64,000 nt of DNA from Thermothelomyces thermophilus ATCC 42464 (GCF_000226095.1 NC_016477.1:62001-126000), one strand, 5' to 3'. Counted from the stretch's first letter, positions 10,955 through 24,003 are shown. Notes: generated by a model from the letters alone, not told the origin. A program made the numbers and translations.

Positions 10955-13900
10955 CGACGCAACCTGCAGGACCGTGCTCAGCATGGTGCAGTTCCCCGCT
11001 CACGCTACAGCCCTCTTTGCAGCGGGGGGAGGGGAGGGGGGTTAAAGCCGTCTCGCGGTGATGAAGCCGGGTGTTACCGTGGTGGATGGGGGTTCTCGAG
11101 CTGCTCACCGCTTCATCAACTTGGCTTAGTGCAAGTGCTAGTGTCAGAAGGGATTAGTTTAGTGGTCTGACAAGTACGTACGGATTACGCAGTACGGAGT
11201 ATACTACGGGTTTAGTTTGTCCTGAAGCTACCCCGCAATTGCAAAGCCGCCTGCGGGGATGGATTACGGAGGATGGAAGTTCCCGACGGCGATGGCATTG
11301 TCTGTTTATATTGATCGTCGATGCAGGGAGTGCGGTGATTACGGAATCTGCCCTCGCGGGATGTGTTATAGGTAGGTATGTAAGCACCTATGGGTCCCAA
11401 CTATAACGAGAAGTGGGCGCAACAAGGCGATGTGAGAGGCGAACCGACCTTCGAGGGAGTAGTCGTGTATGCATTATGTATGTAGGTATGTATGTATGGA
11501 TATCTACAATACATAGGTACCGTACATACACACATACATTAGCACAGTACGATAAATGCAATCCGTGCTAGTAGGAGGTAATTAAGTCGACCCGGAATGA
11601 ACGAACGACGGAGTTGGCCAGCGCAAGCGGAGACAGGTGCTGGACAGTGTGCCCTCGGTCCTTGGAAATCCAGTGTCATGTGTGTATTTGTATGCACCTA
11701 CGTATGTAATTACGAGGAGATTTTTGTGGAGGAACTCCCGTAATTAAGCCAAGTTAGTGTACGTCCGTACACTAAGACCGATTGTCAGAGTCGGTTTGAC
11801 ATTACGCCCGCGTGTCTTGGATTTCTGCCAATCAACGCTGTCTCGGAACCGGCAAGGGTCGCTCTGTCCCTACCGTAGGGCTGAAAGAGCCTTCCCACGC
11901 CATCCGTGGGAGCCGGGCTCTGGGCTCCAAGTTGCCTGCTGACGGGACCGTGCGTGCGACACTGGCTAGTGGATGCGCCGCAAACCCAGAGTACCCGCCC
12001 GAGCCCCCAGTATCCGAGGCGCGCGCTCATGCAACACAGACTTCAATCTCCTCGATGGGCACGTTGCGGTATAGATAACCGATGTCCTTGTTTTTCGTCT
12101 TGTCTACCTAAACAAACGTTGGCGAACCGAGGGGTCCCTTTGAGGGACGCGGGTCAGGCAACTTGCAGCAGTACGGAGATCAAAGGCAGAGTGGGGTATT
12201 AGAGCCCCGGGTGGGCAGCTCCCTAGGCACCCAAGGTGCCTAAGGTTCCAAAAGCTGCGTGTTTGACCTCGTGGAACAAGAGAGCGCACGGCGATTCGCC
12301 GGGGATGACAACAACGCATCCACTGGCGCGTGCAGTGGCCTCCTGCAGACCATAGATTATTGTTACCTTCCTGGGAAATCCGAACCAGCGGGATGAAGGA
12401 GGCTGAGTGGACTAGTGTAACGCCATCCCGAGACGATTTATGGATCGCCGAATTTGGCTCCAAACCGCTGCTCAGCCAATCCTGAGGTTAATAGGGAACG
12501 TACATACTTGTACTAGGTCAAAGCATGGTGTATGGTAATACTCTAGATGTACGGGAATGTTACATACAGTTCACAGCGTTCTACGTCCGCATCATCCTCT
12601 CCAGTGGTTTCCCACCCAAACTGCCATAGGTGAAACAGAACAGAAACGATGAGAGATGACGCTGTCTCAGCACTGAGCCGCGATTTGAGCGTGCAAGTTG
12701 CTCGTGTCTCGGAGGAACGGCCATTTGCCGCCGGCACGCTACCGATTGCCACCTGCCAGATGAGCGCTCCACCCGCCCTCCTGTTTCATGCGCCACGCGA
12801 AGGCTCAGTGGAAGGTCAGGTCGCCCTGCTGTGGTCACGGGGAAAGGAGAAAAAAATTGAATGACGAACAACCCACAGAGAATGCACTGCCTCCCTGAGT
12901 GTACTAGTATATCGTACTCGTAAATCGGGTGTTCGTATACGAGAAGTCAGACAACCATGATATAAGCATGTTAAACGCGCACTTTGTATGGATTAAATAT
13001 CGGTACCTGATCAATCTGCCTGACCGAGTCACAACTCAGTTGCTCTTGAACATGTCATCGGTCGCCAAGAGCCCCATGTTTGCATTCCACGTATTAACTG
13101 TAATCCATTCATACGTTCCTGAAACCCGTACATTCCAATGATGTGCCTAATTAGGGGCATGGTAATGTGTGTTCGAACGGTGTCAATGTATGGTGTGTTT
13201 TCCATGTTTTCAGCCGAAGGACTCGTAGGAAGGAAGATTGCCCTTCTGACGCACTTCACGAGCTTACGTATGTATGTATATGTTACACTGCACAACACCC
13301 AACACAACGACGGCCAGCGACACTACTACACCCGTGCCGTGCATTGCACGGAATTCGGAGATGGTTATCTATTAAGAAGAAAGTGGACCGTCCATCGCGA
13401 CCTTGTTGTTGGGTCCCCGTCCACGCCGATGCGGTTAGTTCCCCCACAGGCGGTGACCCCTTTTTTGCCCAGCAAGGCGAAGCCCCGAAAGCCCCGCTTT
13501 AGCATGGATCATCGGCTCGGCACCTTCCTGCCATGCCTATCGTCCTCGGTGAAGAGAGGCACCTCTCCCAAACGGCAGGCAAACAGCATGCATGGGGGGA
13601 GGCGGCTACTTCGAAGAAAAGAGCAGTACGAAGTACAATACCTCTTGTCTTGCTGTTGCATTGGCCGAGGAGGGAGACGGGCGGGCGCCTGCTGTGGGAA
13701 AGGAGGGTGAATCGGTTGCCAAACAATCTGCTTGTGGAACAAAAAGATGCGCACCCGAGCAGGGATGCCTGTTGATCTCGTCTCGCAGGCCGCCTACATT
13801 TCGGGGCCCACCTCTCCATTTCTCTTCCTGGTTCTGAGCTCACTCGGGGGCTGATTAGGGCCTCGTGGACTGCGGACTGGCATGGTCCGTCGTACGAAGT

Positions 13901-15672
13901 ATATGTACGGCTTACTATACCACAACTCAAGACTCACAAAGGCAGGGCGGGCTTGATGGGTGGGCCGGGCGTGAACCCTTTTTGGATGGCGCGACATTCG
14001 GCGCGATGCCATGCGAGTGCAGGGAGCAAATCGTGCCGAGTAAAGGGCATCTGCAGAGGCCGCCCCTTCCAAATGCGCGCTCTGCAGAAGAATCGTAGCT
14101 CTGGCACCATTGCAAGTACCGTACTGTGTACCGCATTCAGGAAGCTCCTGTGCATGAGGGTACGATACATACAGTACTCGTGTATGTATGTACATACATG
14201 CACGTATTGTACCCGCTACATGTGCGTGCAAAACAGGCTACCCATCTAAAGTATCACCTGAGTTTTGCTTACGAGCTACTAGTACCGTACACAACATTGG
14301 GTCAGAGGTAGTATGCACCTAAATATGGTACGTAGAGCACCAAAGGGAAGGGGAGTTCGTACGGAGGAGAAGTACCATACCTGCAGTATGCACATTCCTT
14401 ACATAGTACACATTTCAGTACGTGACTGTGCTATGAAGCTTACACAACAAGTAAGGTACCAGTACGTTAACTCCGTGTATTAGCGACGGAAATTTCTGCG
14501 CACAGGGCTCCTTGGGTTCCGTGTCGTCCTTAGTTTGTTCCACGCCAGCTCCCGCGTGTTCCGTTTGCCCAAATCCTTCGTGCTGCGTTTCTCCATCCGC
14601 CCGGCCGTCCCGTCGCTCTGCCGCCAGATCCCGCGCCCTACAGCCCTACGACTCGGCGTGTTCAACGCCCTGGAATTTTGGGGCTCTTGAAACGGCAAAC
14701 CCACACTAACCGAGATTTCAGTTCAACGCGGCTGTACCCTGCGCTCTCTGGAGGTTCGCTCAATTTACGTCACTGGCGATAAGCGAGACTACCGTGTCGT
14801 GGACCTTTCGCTGCCGGCTGAACTATCGAAACGACACTTAGTAGGTACAATACCTCCAAAAGCTAGTCACCAAAATGAATGGCGGGGGTGCACGTCCGTG
14901 TGCCCATTTCGAAGCGACTCGAACGCTGCCGACTGCCCCACAAGGTGCTGGGCTGAACCCACCGGCAACTCGCCCTTCCACAGTGGAGTACGGATTAGCG
15001 TAGTGTATGCACAAACGTGGTGGGCTCTCTCAAAATCCTCTCCCCCACCCTGCTGACTGGCATACCCGGCGTAAACCCCCCCCCCCCCCAGCAAACCCAG
15101 GGCCAGGTCGCTCCACTGGGCGGGCTTCGCACGCCTGTCCCTGGACCGGGATTCAACACAGTTGTAGTGGCGGGCCGCCCTGCGTTTATTTTCTTTTTTG
15201 TCACCTCCTCCCCCAAAATGTCCATCACTAAAGCAAGGTGAAATGATTTAATGTTCTACCACCGCCTTTCGCCCCCCTTCGCCCCCTTCCCGTCCCTGCC
15301 TCTCCTATTCGTTACTGGTTCATGCTGGGGAGGTCTCCTCGTGATTTTACATGCTGGATTTTGAGAGGCGTGCCTGCAACCAATCCGAGATTGAGAGAGC
15401 GCGGCAAGACGGGCTTTCCGGGACGCCTGAACAGCTGAGTGTTTTCAGCGAGCTTCCATTCAGTCCTCGCCATCCACCAAGGTTGGAGGGACGTTTTTAT
15501 TTTCGCCTTTCGCTTACCGGCCTCGGTGGGTCTCGGTTCAGCTAGGCCCTCGTAAGCGGCGGCGGCAGCGAGAGCAGCGCCCGTCGCCTTGCTCGTCAGC
15601 TCGCTCTCCGCCGTCCCTCTCCTACTTGTCGTGTACTTGCCACGGCGCGCAACACCCGGCCAGCTCGACGTC

Positions 15673-17848
15673 ATGGCGGCCATGCCCATCCAAGCGCCCT
15701 CGCGAGGAGGGTATGGGGGGAGAGATGCGAGCACCAGCCCAGGCTCTCTCCCGCCCATATCAACAGGGCACGGCGAGACCCTCCCGGGACCATTTGGCCT
15801 CCCGAGCCGAACTGTCCCTTTCTCGAGCAACCTCTCACCCTCGGCCGCTTCGGCTCCGATGATGATACGCGGCATGGACCACGACGACGTCCCTCCGCCA
15901 TTACCACCGCCCCGTCTGGTTCCCATCGACGGCCCCGTCGACCCCAAGCTGCAGTTGAAAGAGAGCATGCGCCGGGACAACTACGGCAGTCCCGACACTG
16001 ACTCGCTGGGACATAGCTTCCGGCGGCCCGGCCTATCGTTCAGGAGCGACGTCTCTGATGACGGATACCACAGCCTCGACAGCTTAAGGTTCCCCCTCCC
16101 CCCCCCCCCCCCCCCCGCGCGGCGAGTCTTGCCAATATGCTCTGGGCTCCATGTTCAGGTTGACTGACCCCGCGCGCACTGCCCTGAGTTTTAGGTCTTG
16201 TGGCTTGCCTTCCCCGTTTGGCCATCACACTCTTCAGAGCTACCGCCCCAATGGCGACGCGATTGACAACTCGATGCTCGACAAGCTCAATCGGTCCGCG
16301 CGCCGTTCAGGTCTCAGCGCGTCGGTCAACGACCTTCCCAGGCCCCGTCCCCACCACACTCAACTAGCGACGCTCTCCCTTCCTCACCGAACTCGGCAGC
16401 CGTTCAGCGACGCGAGCTTCACCAAGTCTCCCCTTTCCGTGTCGGCGACGTCCCCGGTCGGCGGCGCACCTTTTGGCTATAACCATGGGCGCGGTTCTGC
16501 CGACCACCGCTCGCCGCTAGAGGCAGCGGGAAGCGACTACGATCGCTCCCCCCTCTCGCGCCCCCACAGAACGCCTACGGGCTCGGCGGCCGACGATGGG
16601 CCAGGTCCGGGCTATGGGGCCTATGATGCCCGCGAAGACGACACTGATTTCCCGATGGAAGAAACGACGCGCATGCGCACTCTGGCCATTGAGGACCAAT
16701 GGCGGGAAAGGGACTGGGATAGGGACCGGGAAAGGGAGAGGGAGCGTGACTATTACCAGCCCGGCCAGAAACGCAGGGCCTCGTCGCCGCCGAGTGACGA
16801 TTCCGCGCTTGCAAGCGACGCGCTGCGAAGGAGGGACGGCAGCCTGCTATCGAGAGGTTCCCCCACGCCGAGGCTGCTCATGATACCCCAGAACTCGGTC
16901 TCGAGCGCGTCGTCGGTGAGCCGAAGCGGAAGCTTCGTCAGTAACCTCACGGCCAGCAGCGTCACAAGCATGGGCTCCTTTGAGCGTCGCTCTCCGCACC
17001 CCCTGTCCCCGGCTGGTCTATCCCCGACGGACCCCATGAGCTGTAGCAGCCCGTATCCTCCACCGTCCAGCTTATCCGCCTCTCCCCGGCCCTCGGCCGC
17101 GCGTTCGCTCAGTGCGCTCTCGTCACAGCAACGAACTGCTTGTGAGCAGCCCCTGCCACCCCAGGTCACGCGCACGGTAGCCTCGCCGCGGAAGCTCGCC
17201 GAGATTCCCAAGAGTCACAGCAGCCTAGCCGCAAAGCTCAAGGGTCCCTACATGTGCGAGTGTTGCCCCAAGAAACCCAAGAAGTTCGAGACAGAAGAGG
17301 ACCTCAGGTATGCTACTTGGCCAACCTTCCCACGAAACAAAGACGGAATATTATTTTTTTCTAACGTTTCAATCTCCCAAACCTCTTTTTCTTTATCTAG
17401 AGCGCACGAAGCCGAAAAGCAGTACGGGTGCTCATTCTGTGGCAATCGTTTCAAAAACAAGAACGAGGCCGAGAGACATCAGAACTCGCTCCACGTCCGG
17501 CGACACAGCTGGTCATGCTCGGCCTTGACGAGCTACGAGCGGGCGTTCCACGACAGCACGGCAAGGCCCGGCGAAGCCGACGTCTGCGGTTACTGCGGCG
17601 AAGAGTTCCCCAGGACCGGCCGGAGCCCGGGCGGACTGACGCCGAGCGAGCAGGACTGGGAAGACCGCATACGGCACCTACAGGACGTGCACAAGTTCCG
17701 CGAGTGCAACTCGAGCAAGAAGTTCTACCGCGCCGACCACTTCCGTCAACACCTTAAACACAGCCATGCCGGTACCAGCGGCAAGTGGACCAACATGCTG
17801 GAAAACGCGTGTATGATGGAGGAAGAGCCCCCCGCCCCCACAAGATGA
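15673..17848 (+). CDS. C2H2 zinc-finger protein, probable transcription regulator
   Basis: Three exons are inferred: 15673-16088, 16195-17307 and 17401-17848, giving about 658 aa. The start is the first ATG (cgtcATGG). Intron 1 (106 nt) removes a C-rich tract and uses acceptor TTTTAG, joining DSLR to SCGLPSPFG; intron 2 (93 nt, GTATGC...ATCTAG) lies inside a finger. The first 390 residues are disordered, rich in Ser, Pro and Arg, with an RE/RD repeat (DRDRERERERD). The C-terminal quarter carries the Cys/His domains: MCECCPKKPKKFETEEDLRAH, YGCSFCGNRFKNKNEAERH, an HSWSC segment, VCGYCGEEF and HLQDVHKFRECN...HFRQHLKHSH. This block is a widespread Pezizomycotina arrangement, so a nuclear DNA-binding role is inferred. 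Alternative: an intron from 16159 to 16237 that leaves the poly-C as a proline run; less likely. Confidence 0.85.
16092..16116. repeat. C-rich homopolymer tract, probably intronic
   Basis: Five C, one T, then about 19 C. It falls within the inferred first intron of the zinc-finger gene; if the intron were retained it would encode a short polyproline. Confidence 0.75.
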
Positions 17849-19430
17849 GAACCCGACCGGCTCCCCCCTCTCTTAGCCAATCCCTTCTTGGGATTCGACG
17901 AGAAAGAGGATTCGTCGTGTCTGTTTCATCTGGGCGAGACGAGAGGCACATTAGGGCCGAAGTCGAGTGTGAAAATTTCCGCGAGACTACGGCGTCTCGG
18001 CAGGGCCGAACGACCGCATTTCCCTTTTTTTTTTTTTCCCTTTTTTTTATCATTATCATTTCATGTTAAGCTTAACTCTGAGTGCTCGAGGTGTAGGGCT
18101 GATGAACATTCGGCGGAAAAAGAGGGGGGAAGGGGGCCAATCGCATCGAAGCTCGGTCTAGGATTTGGAAGCGTTGGGACGTTTCCGGGTCCGGCAAGTG
18201 GGGCCAGGGAAAGAGTTTGGCCGAAACGTCCTTTTTTCCTGCGGAGGTGGCCCAGTGCATCATAGCCTTGCGACGTTCCGCTTGATGCGCAAGGGCAACG
18301 ATCCTCAGGAACCCTGCAGCAGGGAGCAGTATTGGCCATGGGCCCTGAACGAGCCCTTGTCCACGGGGGCCACCGCCGTCCATCCGACAGATCCCTTCGA
18401 CCCGGTTGCCAGACCAACCATGGGCGGGATCCCTGCTTGGGGCCCGCTGGCGCCTTCTCTCTCCCTGTGTCTGTCACTTGTTCCAGAGGCATGCGGAGGC
18501 AGTGGACTAGGGAGGCATTCGAGCCTTTCGGTTCGCTGAACCCATCTTCGATACTCCGTACTCCTCCGCAGATTCTTCAGGAGATCCCGAGCGTCCCGTT
18601 ATCGGCCCGGCGGCGACCCATGACCTCACACCCTCGACCTGGAGTACTCTTAACTACAGTAGTTGATCGGGCGATGCACTAACCATCCGGCGGTCTTTCA
18701 GAACGGCGGTGAACTTGCCCTAGACCACCTCAAGCGTTTCTGTGCGCATTCTGCACCCGGCCGTCCAGTAGACGGCGAATCCTGTCGGCTTGAACGAAGT
18801 TATGACTGGGGCTTTTACACACTTGCATGCCATGGCGGAATTCACTGGGCGTCAAGGCTCTCTTTGGATCTTGGGCAGCCGGCGTGTGTTGCCTTGATGG
18901 GAGATCTATAAAAACTGATGATCATGCTCAGCATTTCCCCCTGTTTTTGTCTGATTTTTTATCTTTTCTCCTTTCTGTTTTCTTTTTTTATTTTTATTTT
19001 TACTGTTTGATGGGCATGGTTCTGTTTTAAAAGCGACCCCCAAGAATTGTGCTGCATTTTCTGGGAATTGAGGCGTCTCTGGGCGAATACGGAGTATATT
19101 CGTAGGTCGGTAAATTTGATACTTTTGTACCCGTAAACAATAACCGCCGTGACGATCTTAGATGAAATACGGATATTTCGTACATGAGATCATTCAGGGT
19201 TGCTCTGTTCATCCGGGCCCTGAGCTAAAGAAAAGGGGGATGGGGGAGGGAGCATCAGCCCCGCAATGCACTCATGCACAGCTCTTGCTCGGCTGCTAGA
19301 TAATTACCGAGTATGCCGGGTGTGGGGCGGACCCCCCCAGGGTGTGACCACGTTCCAACGGTTTTTCCCGTGTCCGCGGGGTAGGCAGGACCTTGACAAC
19401 CACAGTAACAAGCGACTTGACACCGCTGAG
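17849..19430. other. Intergenic, no gene supported
   Basis: It holds T-rich tracts after the zinc-finger gene (about 18021-18062 and 18957-19006), TACTCCGTA at 18552 and TACGGAGTA at 19088. No frame is convincing. It likely contains the 3' UTR of the upstream gene and the promoter of the YVH1 gene. Confidence 0.55.
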
Positions 19431-20755
19431 ATGGCCCTAAACAGGATTGACGGTGCCGATGAGCTCTACATCGGAGGGTAAGTTTGTGTTTATTCTCTTC
19501 TCACTATTTTTGTTCCCTAATTATCATTTGGTACCTCTTCCGAAGCCGAACCAATCGAGACCTGACCATTTGAATGCTGCGCAGCGTTTTCGGCCTCAAC
19601 CGCCCGAGACTCATCCAGGAGCACAAGTTTACCCACATCCTATCCGTCATCAAATACACACTCAACCGAGACGAAGATGCGTTTCGAGATGTGGAGCACC
19701 TCAGCATTGACATCGACGACATGGAGGACCAAGACATCCTCGTGCACCTTCCCCGGATGGTGCGCTTCATCGACAACGGCCTCCGCCACAAAGGCCGTCG
19801 CGACGAGACCACACCGGTAACACCTCCCCCGGCCCCGGCAGCCGAACCACCGAGGTCTTCTTCGTCTTCTCCCCGCTCCGGCGCAGTCCTCGTCCACTGC
19901 GCTATGGGCAAGTCCCGTTCCGCCACCGCCATCATCGCCTACCTCCTCTGGAAGTACCCGCACCGCTTCGGTCGAGCAGACCCGGCAGGAACCGCCCAGC
20001 AGGCTGTCGAGCGGGCGCTCCACTGGGTTCGCCGCAGCAGGCCCGTGGCCGAGCCCAACGAAGGGTTCATGCGCCAGCTCGAGATGTGGTGGGACATGGG
20101 CCGCCCGGCCGACAGCGACGACGCGGTCGAGAAGCACCCGGCCTACCAGCGCTGGTTGTACAGGCGGGAAGTCGAGGACGCGGCGCGCGTCGGCCGGGCT
20201 CCCGACCGGATCCGGTTCGAGGACGAGGCGGCGGCGGAGGTTGCGGGAGGAAATGCCGGCGGGACGGCAACCGCAGCAGGAGCAGGGCGGAGCGGCGCGG
20301 GGGAACAACAATGCACGGAGCTCAGATGTAAGAAGTGCCGGCGCGTGCTCGCTACGGGGCCGTTTATCGTGCCGCATCAAGGCCGGGGTGCCGGCGCGGA
20401 GCGGTCGGGCTGTCCTCACTATTTCGTCGAGGCCTTGTCGTGGATGCGGCCAATCCTGGAAGAGGGAGAGCTCGACGGCCGCTTGACCTGCCCGAACGCT
20501 AAGTGCTCTGCTTCGATAGGCCGCTACGCGTGGCAGGGGTTCAAGTGCAGCTGTGGCGAGTGGGTTGCCCCGGCCTTCTCGCTCCAGACCAGCAAGGTCG
20601 ACAAGGTGGTCACGCGGGGGAACCAGGGCGGCGGCGGCGCCTTCGTAGCTAGCCGGATGGCTGCCCTGGGCATCCGCATGCCTCCGCGGATGGCAGGTCC
20701 TCCCACCGTAGCCCCGCCCGGCGCCGTGGTCGACAAATCCAAGGAGAATCTGTGA
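19431..20755 (+). CDS. YVH1: Dual-specificity protein phosphatase Yvh1 (zinc-binding type)
   Basis: Yvh1 removes phosphate from Tyr/Ser/Thr and, through its zinc-binding tail, helps release Mrt4 during 60S ribosome maturation. Two exons: 19431-19477 and 19585-20755 (intron 107 nt, GTAAGT...GCAG), giving 405 aa. The start is MALNRIDGADELYIGG, matching the family's N-terminus. The P-loop is HCAMGKSRSA with catalytic Cys near residue 121, preceded by IDIDDMEDQDIL, which holds the expected general-acid Asp region. The C-terminal half has paired Cys motifs, CTELRCKKCRRVL, CPHYF, LTCPNAKCSASIGRYAWQG and KCSCGEWVAPAF, the zinc-binding module. A Pro/Ser-rich insert of about 30 residues separates the phosphatase helix from the P-loop. 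Domain order is complete and no key residue is missing. Confidence 0.93.
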
Positions 20756-23189
20756 TAACCACAAGGGGCCGCCGCCTCAAAGCCCACCTTCCACATCCTC
20801 AATGGATTCGCGGAGATGCCAGGAGGGGGAACTCGGCGAGACACGTATTGGACCCTCCCAGATTCCCCTTCCGCGTCGATTAAAACGGGAAGGTAGGTGC
20901 AATCTGCACAACCGTTCATGTCTCCACGATCGGTTGGCCAGCTGGAGCTTCTCAACCTGAAGGATCCTGCACGCGAGGGGAATCTCTCTCTCGACCTGGG
21001 AGACACGCCTGGACCGTGGAGCCCTCGAGTGTCTTACGCGGTGGGGTCGTCCTGGTGTGTGTAGTGGTGCCGGTTTACACACCATACCTATCCTGTGTCC
21101 CCTGGGAGGGAGGATCGCCGCACCATTTGCCGCGAAGTCAGATTCGAACGCATTCCATTTATTGCTATGGACGCCAATCATGGCGCGATTCCCTCTTCGC
21201 TCAGTACTAAGCAGGATGCGGCTCGCCGGCTGGAAGCCGCTCCTCCCCCCTCGCCCCCACCGGAGGCCTCTTCCAGGGCCGTCGCGAGCCTTATGGGGCC
21301 GCTGGTCGGTTCCGCCTTTCCTCCCGTGTATGTACCATGTATGTGTGTACACAGACCAAGTTTATACGTATACGATCCGAGCCACGTTATTGGCCGTTCC
21401 CATGCGTTGCCCCAACTCTCTCCTGTTCCGACGTTGGTTCGGTCTGTGTGAGGGAATCCCGCTGAAAGCAAGTCCCTTCGGCCCGGTCCTCTGGCGCAAA
21501 CCGCTTTTCAGTCTGGTCAGAATCTTCCCCGCGCGGGTCGATTTCCTGCCACTCTGGCCGTTCGCGATCACGCCGAACAGTGAGTGCGTCTTGGCTATGC
21601 TGCGGAAAGAGCCCCGACATGTGCCACGGCGTTTTTGCTCCCGTGTGTGTACGGATTTCATACCGTACATGATGTTTCTCGACATCCGCTAGTCCAGCGC
21701 TGGCTGACTCTGCAGGATGTTCCTCATCAGCCGGCTGCCGTGTGGTGACAGCACAGAGTAAGCACTAATGTGGCATGGAGCAGCGGACACGTTAGACGGA
21801 TATATCTGGTGGAATGCATGGAAGATTCCCGAGCCTGAGATCCGCTCCGGATGGTGAGGCAGGGGTCTGGCATCATGGAAGGCAGAAGGTCAAAGACTCA
21901 TGATCCTGGTTCAATCCACCGCCGCGGTTTGTTTCCGTCGTGGAGTGACATGTCTCGCTACAGAAGCAGCAGCAAACGGGTTTCTGGCAGCTTGACTTTT
22001 GGGCCATGAATTGCCTATGGCCTTGGAATGCATTTCTTAGATAGATACAGCCGGGGTACTGATTTGCCGAGGTGTACGTTGGAATGTATGTAGAAGCATA
22101 TATTCTCTTGTCTTCCCTGGCGGCCGGCGGCCGGCGGCCGGGGCTCCTGCTGTATTAACAAGCACTGTCCATGCTGCCAGCGATCGCTGTCAGATGGGAA
22201 TACAATGGGCCGCCGGGTGTTTAACGCGGATCTTACAAGAGCACGGAAGACCATCCACGACATTCTCTTGGCCACGATCTCGCTGCTGCTGTCGTTGAGG
22301 GCTCAGGCTAGTGGTCCGATGCGTCCGAGCTCTACTTGAGGAATCGGTGCTGCGTAAACAACCCAACTGCTTCAGGACAATTCGGATAGTACTAAGCACT
22401 CCTGCGGGATGAAGGGAGCTTTCCCCCTGGCGTGCTGGCCTGGGGAAAAGTCCGAGCCAGATCGCCAAGGACGGAGTGGCCGATAACTACCGAGAATAGA
22501 CGTGCCATGCGTGAGGGCACAAGTCGAGGCGACCATTTCATCCTCCGTCAGCGAATGATTGTCATCCACTTGCAAGCCTTGTCCCTGCCTCTGACCCTAA
22601 AGTTCCTTCTGGAAACGGAGACGCACGTTGGCCTCCGTTAATTGAGTCGTCGTTCGATGTCGCCAGTTAGTGGAAGGAGTGCTGTCAGCCCACCGTCGCA
22701 AGCCTGGAAGATTCGTTGAGAAAACAAAAACAGAAAGAAAAAGAAAGAAAAAAGAAAGAAATTTGCACGCTTGGAACGGATAAGTGTGATCCGTACTTCG
22801 TTCATATGCGTGTATGTGTGCCGTCATTCGGTTCAAGCTCGAAGTGCTTCCCTCCGGAGCTTTAGGCGGCGCTCAAATCCACCTCATGCAAATTTGGGAA
22901 GAGGCCCTCGTATCCAGAATCAACCGACATTGCCGTCTCACGGCGTTTCTGTCAGGATGGAAAAAAAACCCTATCTGGCCCCGGAAATGCAGACAAGACA
23001 GCCTGGGCAGAAAGTAGTGGGGGTGCCGGTTGAATGTTGGATGCCCCCCACGCTTGAAACGTGCCATGGCCGGGACCGCGCTATCCGGAGTTGATTGTCA
23101 GGCAGATCTCGTCACCAACCCGTCTTATGTGCATGCTGGGTAGGGAATCTGTGGGCGGCCGGGCAGGAGCGTTCGGCAGGGGTGCCGCA
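20756..23189. other. Intergenic, no gene supported
   Basis: Convergent 3' flank of YVH1 and VFA1. Frames are unremarkable on both strands. A GGCGGCC tandem repeat (three to four units) sits at 22119-22141, and a purine-rich AAAG tract at about 22730-22760. Confidence 0.55.
22119..22141. repeat. GGCGGCC tandem repeat
   Basis: About three perfect 7-bp units in an otherwise mixed-composition spacer; could pair within itself. Confidence 0.75.
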
Positions 23190-24003
23190 TCATGGAAAGC
23201 CCTTGGGCACTGACGGGAAGAACTTGGGATCCTGCATGGTCTCGAAGTTGCGCCTCGCAATCTCGGCTTGCCTCTTTTTGCTCAGCCGTCGATTGTAGAA
23301 GGTGCTGCGCGGGGATTGTTGCATCAGCAAGACAGAGGAACCGGGTGAACTGAGCGATGACGGGGACAAGATATTTCCCACCTCTTCAACTCAAATACTC
23401 GTGGCTCCTCCTCTTCCGCAGCCGGGGAGGTTGAGGCACCGCTTCTGCTCTGCAGCGTGTATCCGTATTTCAAGTCAAGTCAGTAACCGACAGCGCTGAG
23501 CATCGTCGCGTGGAGGAGGGGGCCGTCAGGATTGCTGACCGGTTCCGTCTTTTCTGGCACCTTCTGCCGCTTGTCCTCATCGGCCTTGTCGTCGTCCTTG
23601 CTCTTGTCGTCGCCCGACTTGGCCTCCCCTTTCGCTTCCTCTTCCTTTTTTTTCTCCTTGTTCTTTTTCTGTTTCTGCCTCTCCTCGTATTCCTTCTTTA
23701 CGCGCTCAATCTCCTCCTCCAGCTCGCGCTTCTTGCGGGCCTCGATGGCGGCCTGGTCGATCTTGGGCGTGCAGAACCCGGGGTCTTTGAGGTGCGCGGG
23801 ACAGATGTAGAACCAGTCCTGCGAATTGCCAGTCAGAGAGCGTCAGAGGGTGTCGATGGTGGGCAGCTCTGGTGAGCCGCGGCCGGGCGGACCTTGTTGT
23901 CGGGTGTGATCAGCACGCTGGAGCTAGGCTTGTAGCAGATGTCACACGACTTGGCCTTTGCCTCGGCCACTTTGCGATGTGTGTAGATGTTGGGGAATGA
24001 CAT
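23190..24003 (-). CDS. VFA1: Vps4-associated protein Vfa1
   Basis: Vfa1 is a small endosomal factor that binds the AAA-ATPase Vps4 and stimulates it in ESCRT-III disassembly. Four exons are inferred: 24003-23893, 23818 to about 23561 (or 23540), 23449-23382 and 23304-23190, giving 183-190 aa. The start MSFPNIYTHRKVAEAKAKSC leads into the zinc-binding N-terminus: CDICYKPSSSVLITPDNK, then DWFYICPAHLKDPGFC after intron 1, giving the C-x2-C and C-x2-H/C pattern of PF08432. The middle is a Lys/Glu coiled stretch (EEEIERVKKEYEERQKQ). Exon 3 gives EEEEPRVFELK, and exon 4 the conserved tail TFYNRRLSKKRQAEIARRN...FFPSVPKGFP. The donor of intron 2 is ambiguous (GTGCCA at 23560 or GTCAGC at 23539; both in phase). 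The family assignment is firm from both ends; the intron 2 donor is tentative. Confidence 0.85.

Larger units (their letters stand above)
9039..15672. other. 6.6 kb interval with no supportable gene
   Basis: Frames of about 60-190 codons occur on both strands but overlap each other, have no recognisable motifs and show no splice-consistent continuation. The interval contains a G/C hairpin with flanking A and T runs (9848-9881), a CTC/CTG trinucleotide tract (10193-10247), palindromic TGTA/TACA repeats (10911-10954, about 11475-11540, about 14170-14200), poly-C tracts (9046-9058 and about 15077-15089) and a TACGGAGTA copy at 11193. The last several hundred bases are presumably promoter and 5' leader of the zinc-finger gene. 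A non-coding RNA or a fast-evolving small gene could be hidden here. Confidence 0.5.

Noticed and set aside
13138-13710. 190-codon plus-strand frame in the gene-free interval
   Set aside because: No recognisable domain, mixed composition, and equally long frames overlap it on both strands.
15312-15980. 222-codon minus-strand frame overlapping the first exon of the zinc-finger gene
   Set aside because: Antisense shadow of a GC-rich coding exon with no motifs of its own.
21896-21925. GGTTCAATCC, resembling a tRNA B box
   Set aside because: No matching A box, no T-arm stem and no cloverleaf could be drawn; similar words near 24087 and 24412 failed the same test. No tRNA or rRNA gene was found in the window.
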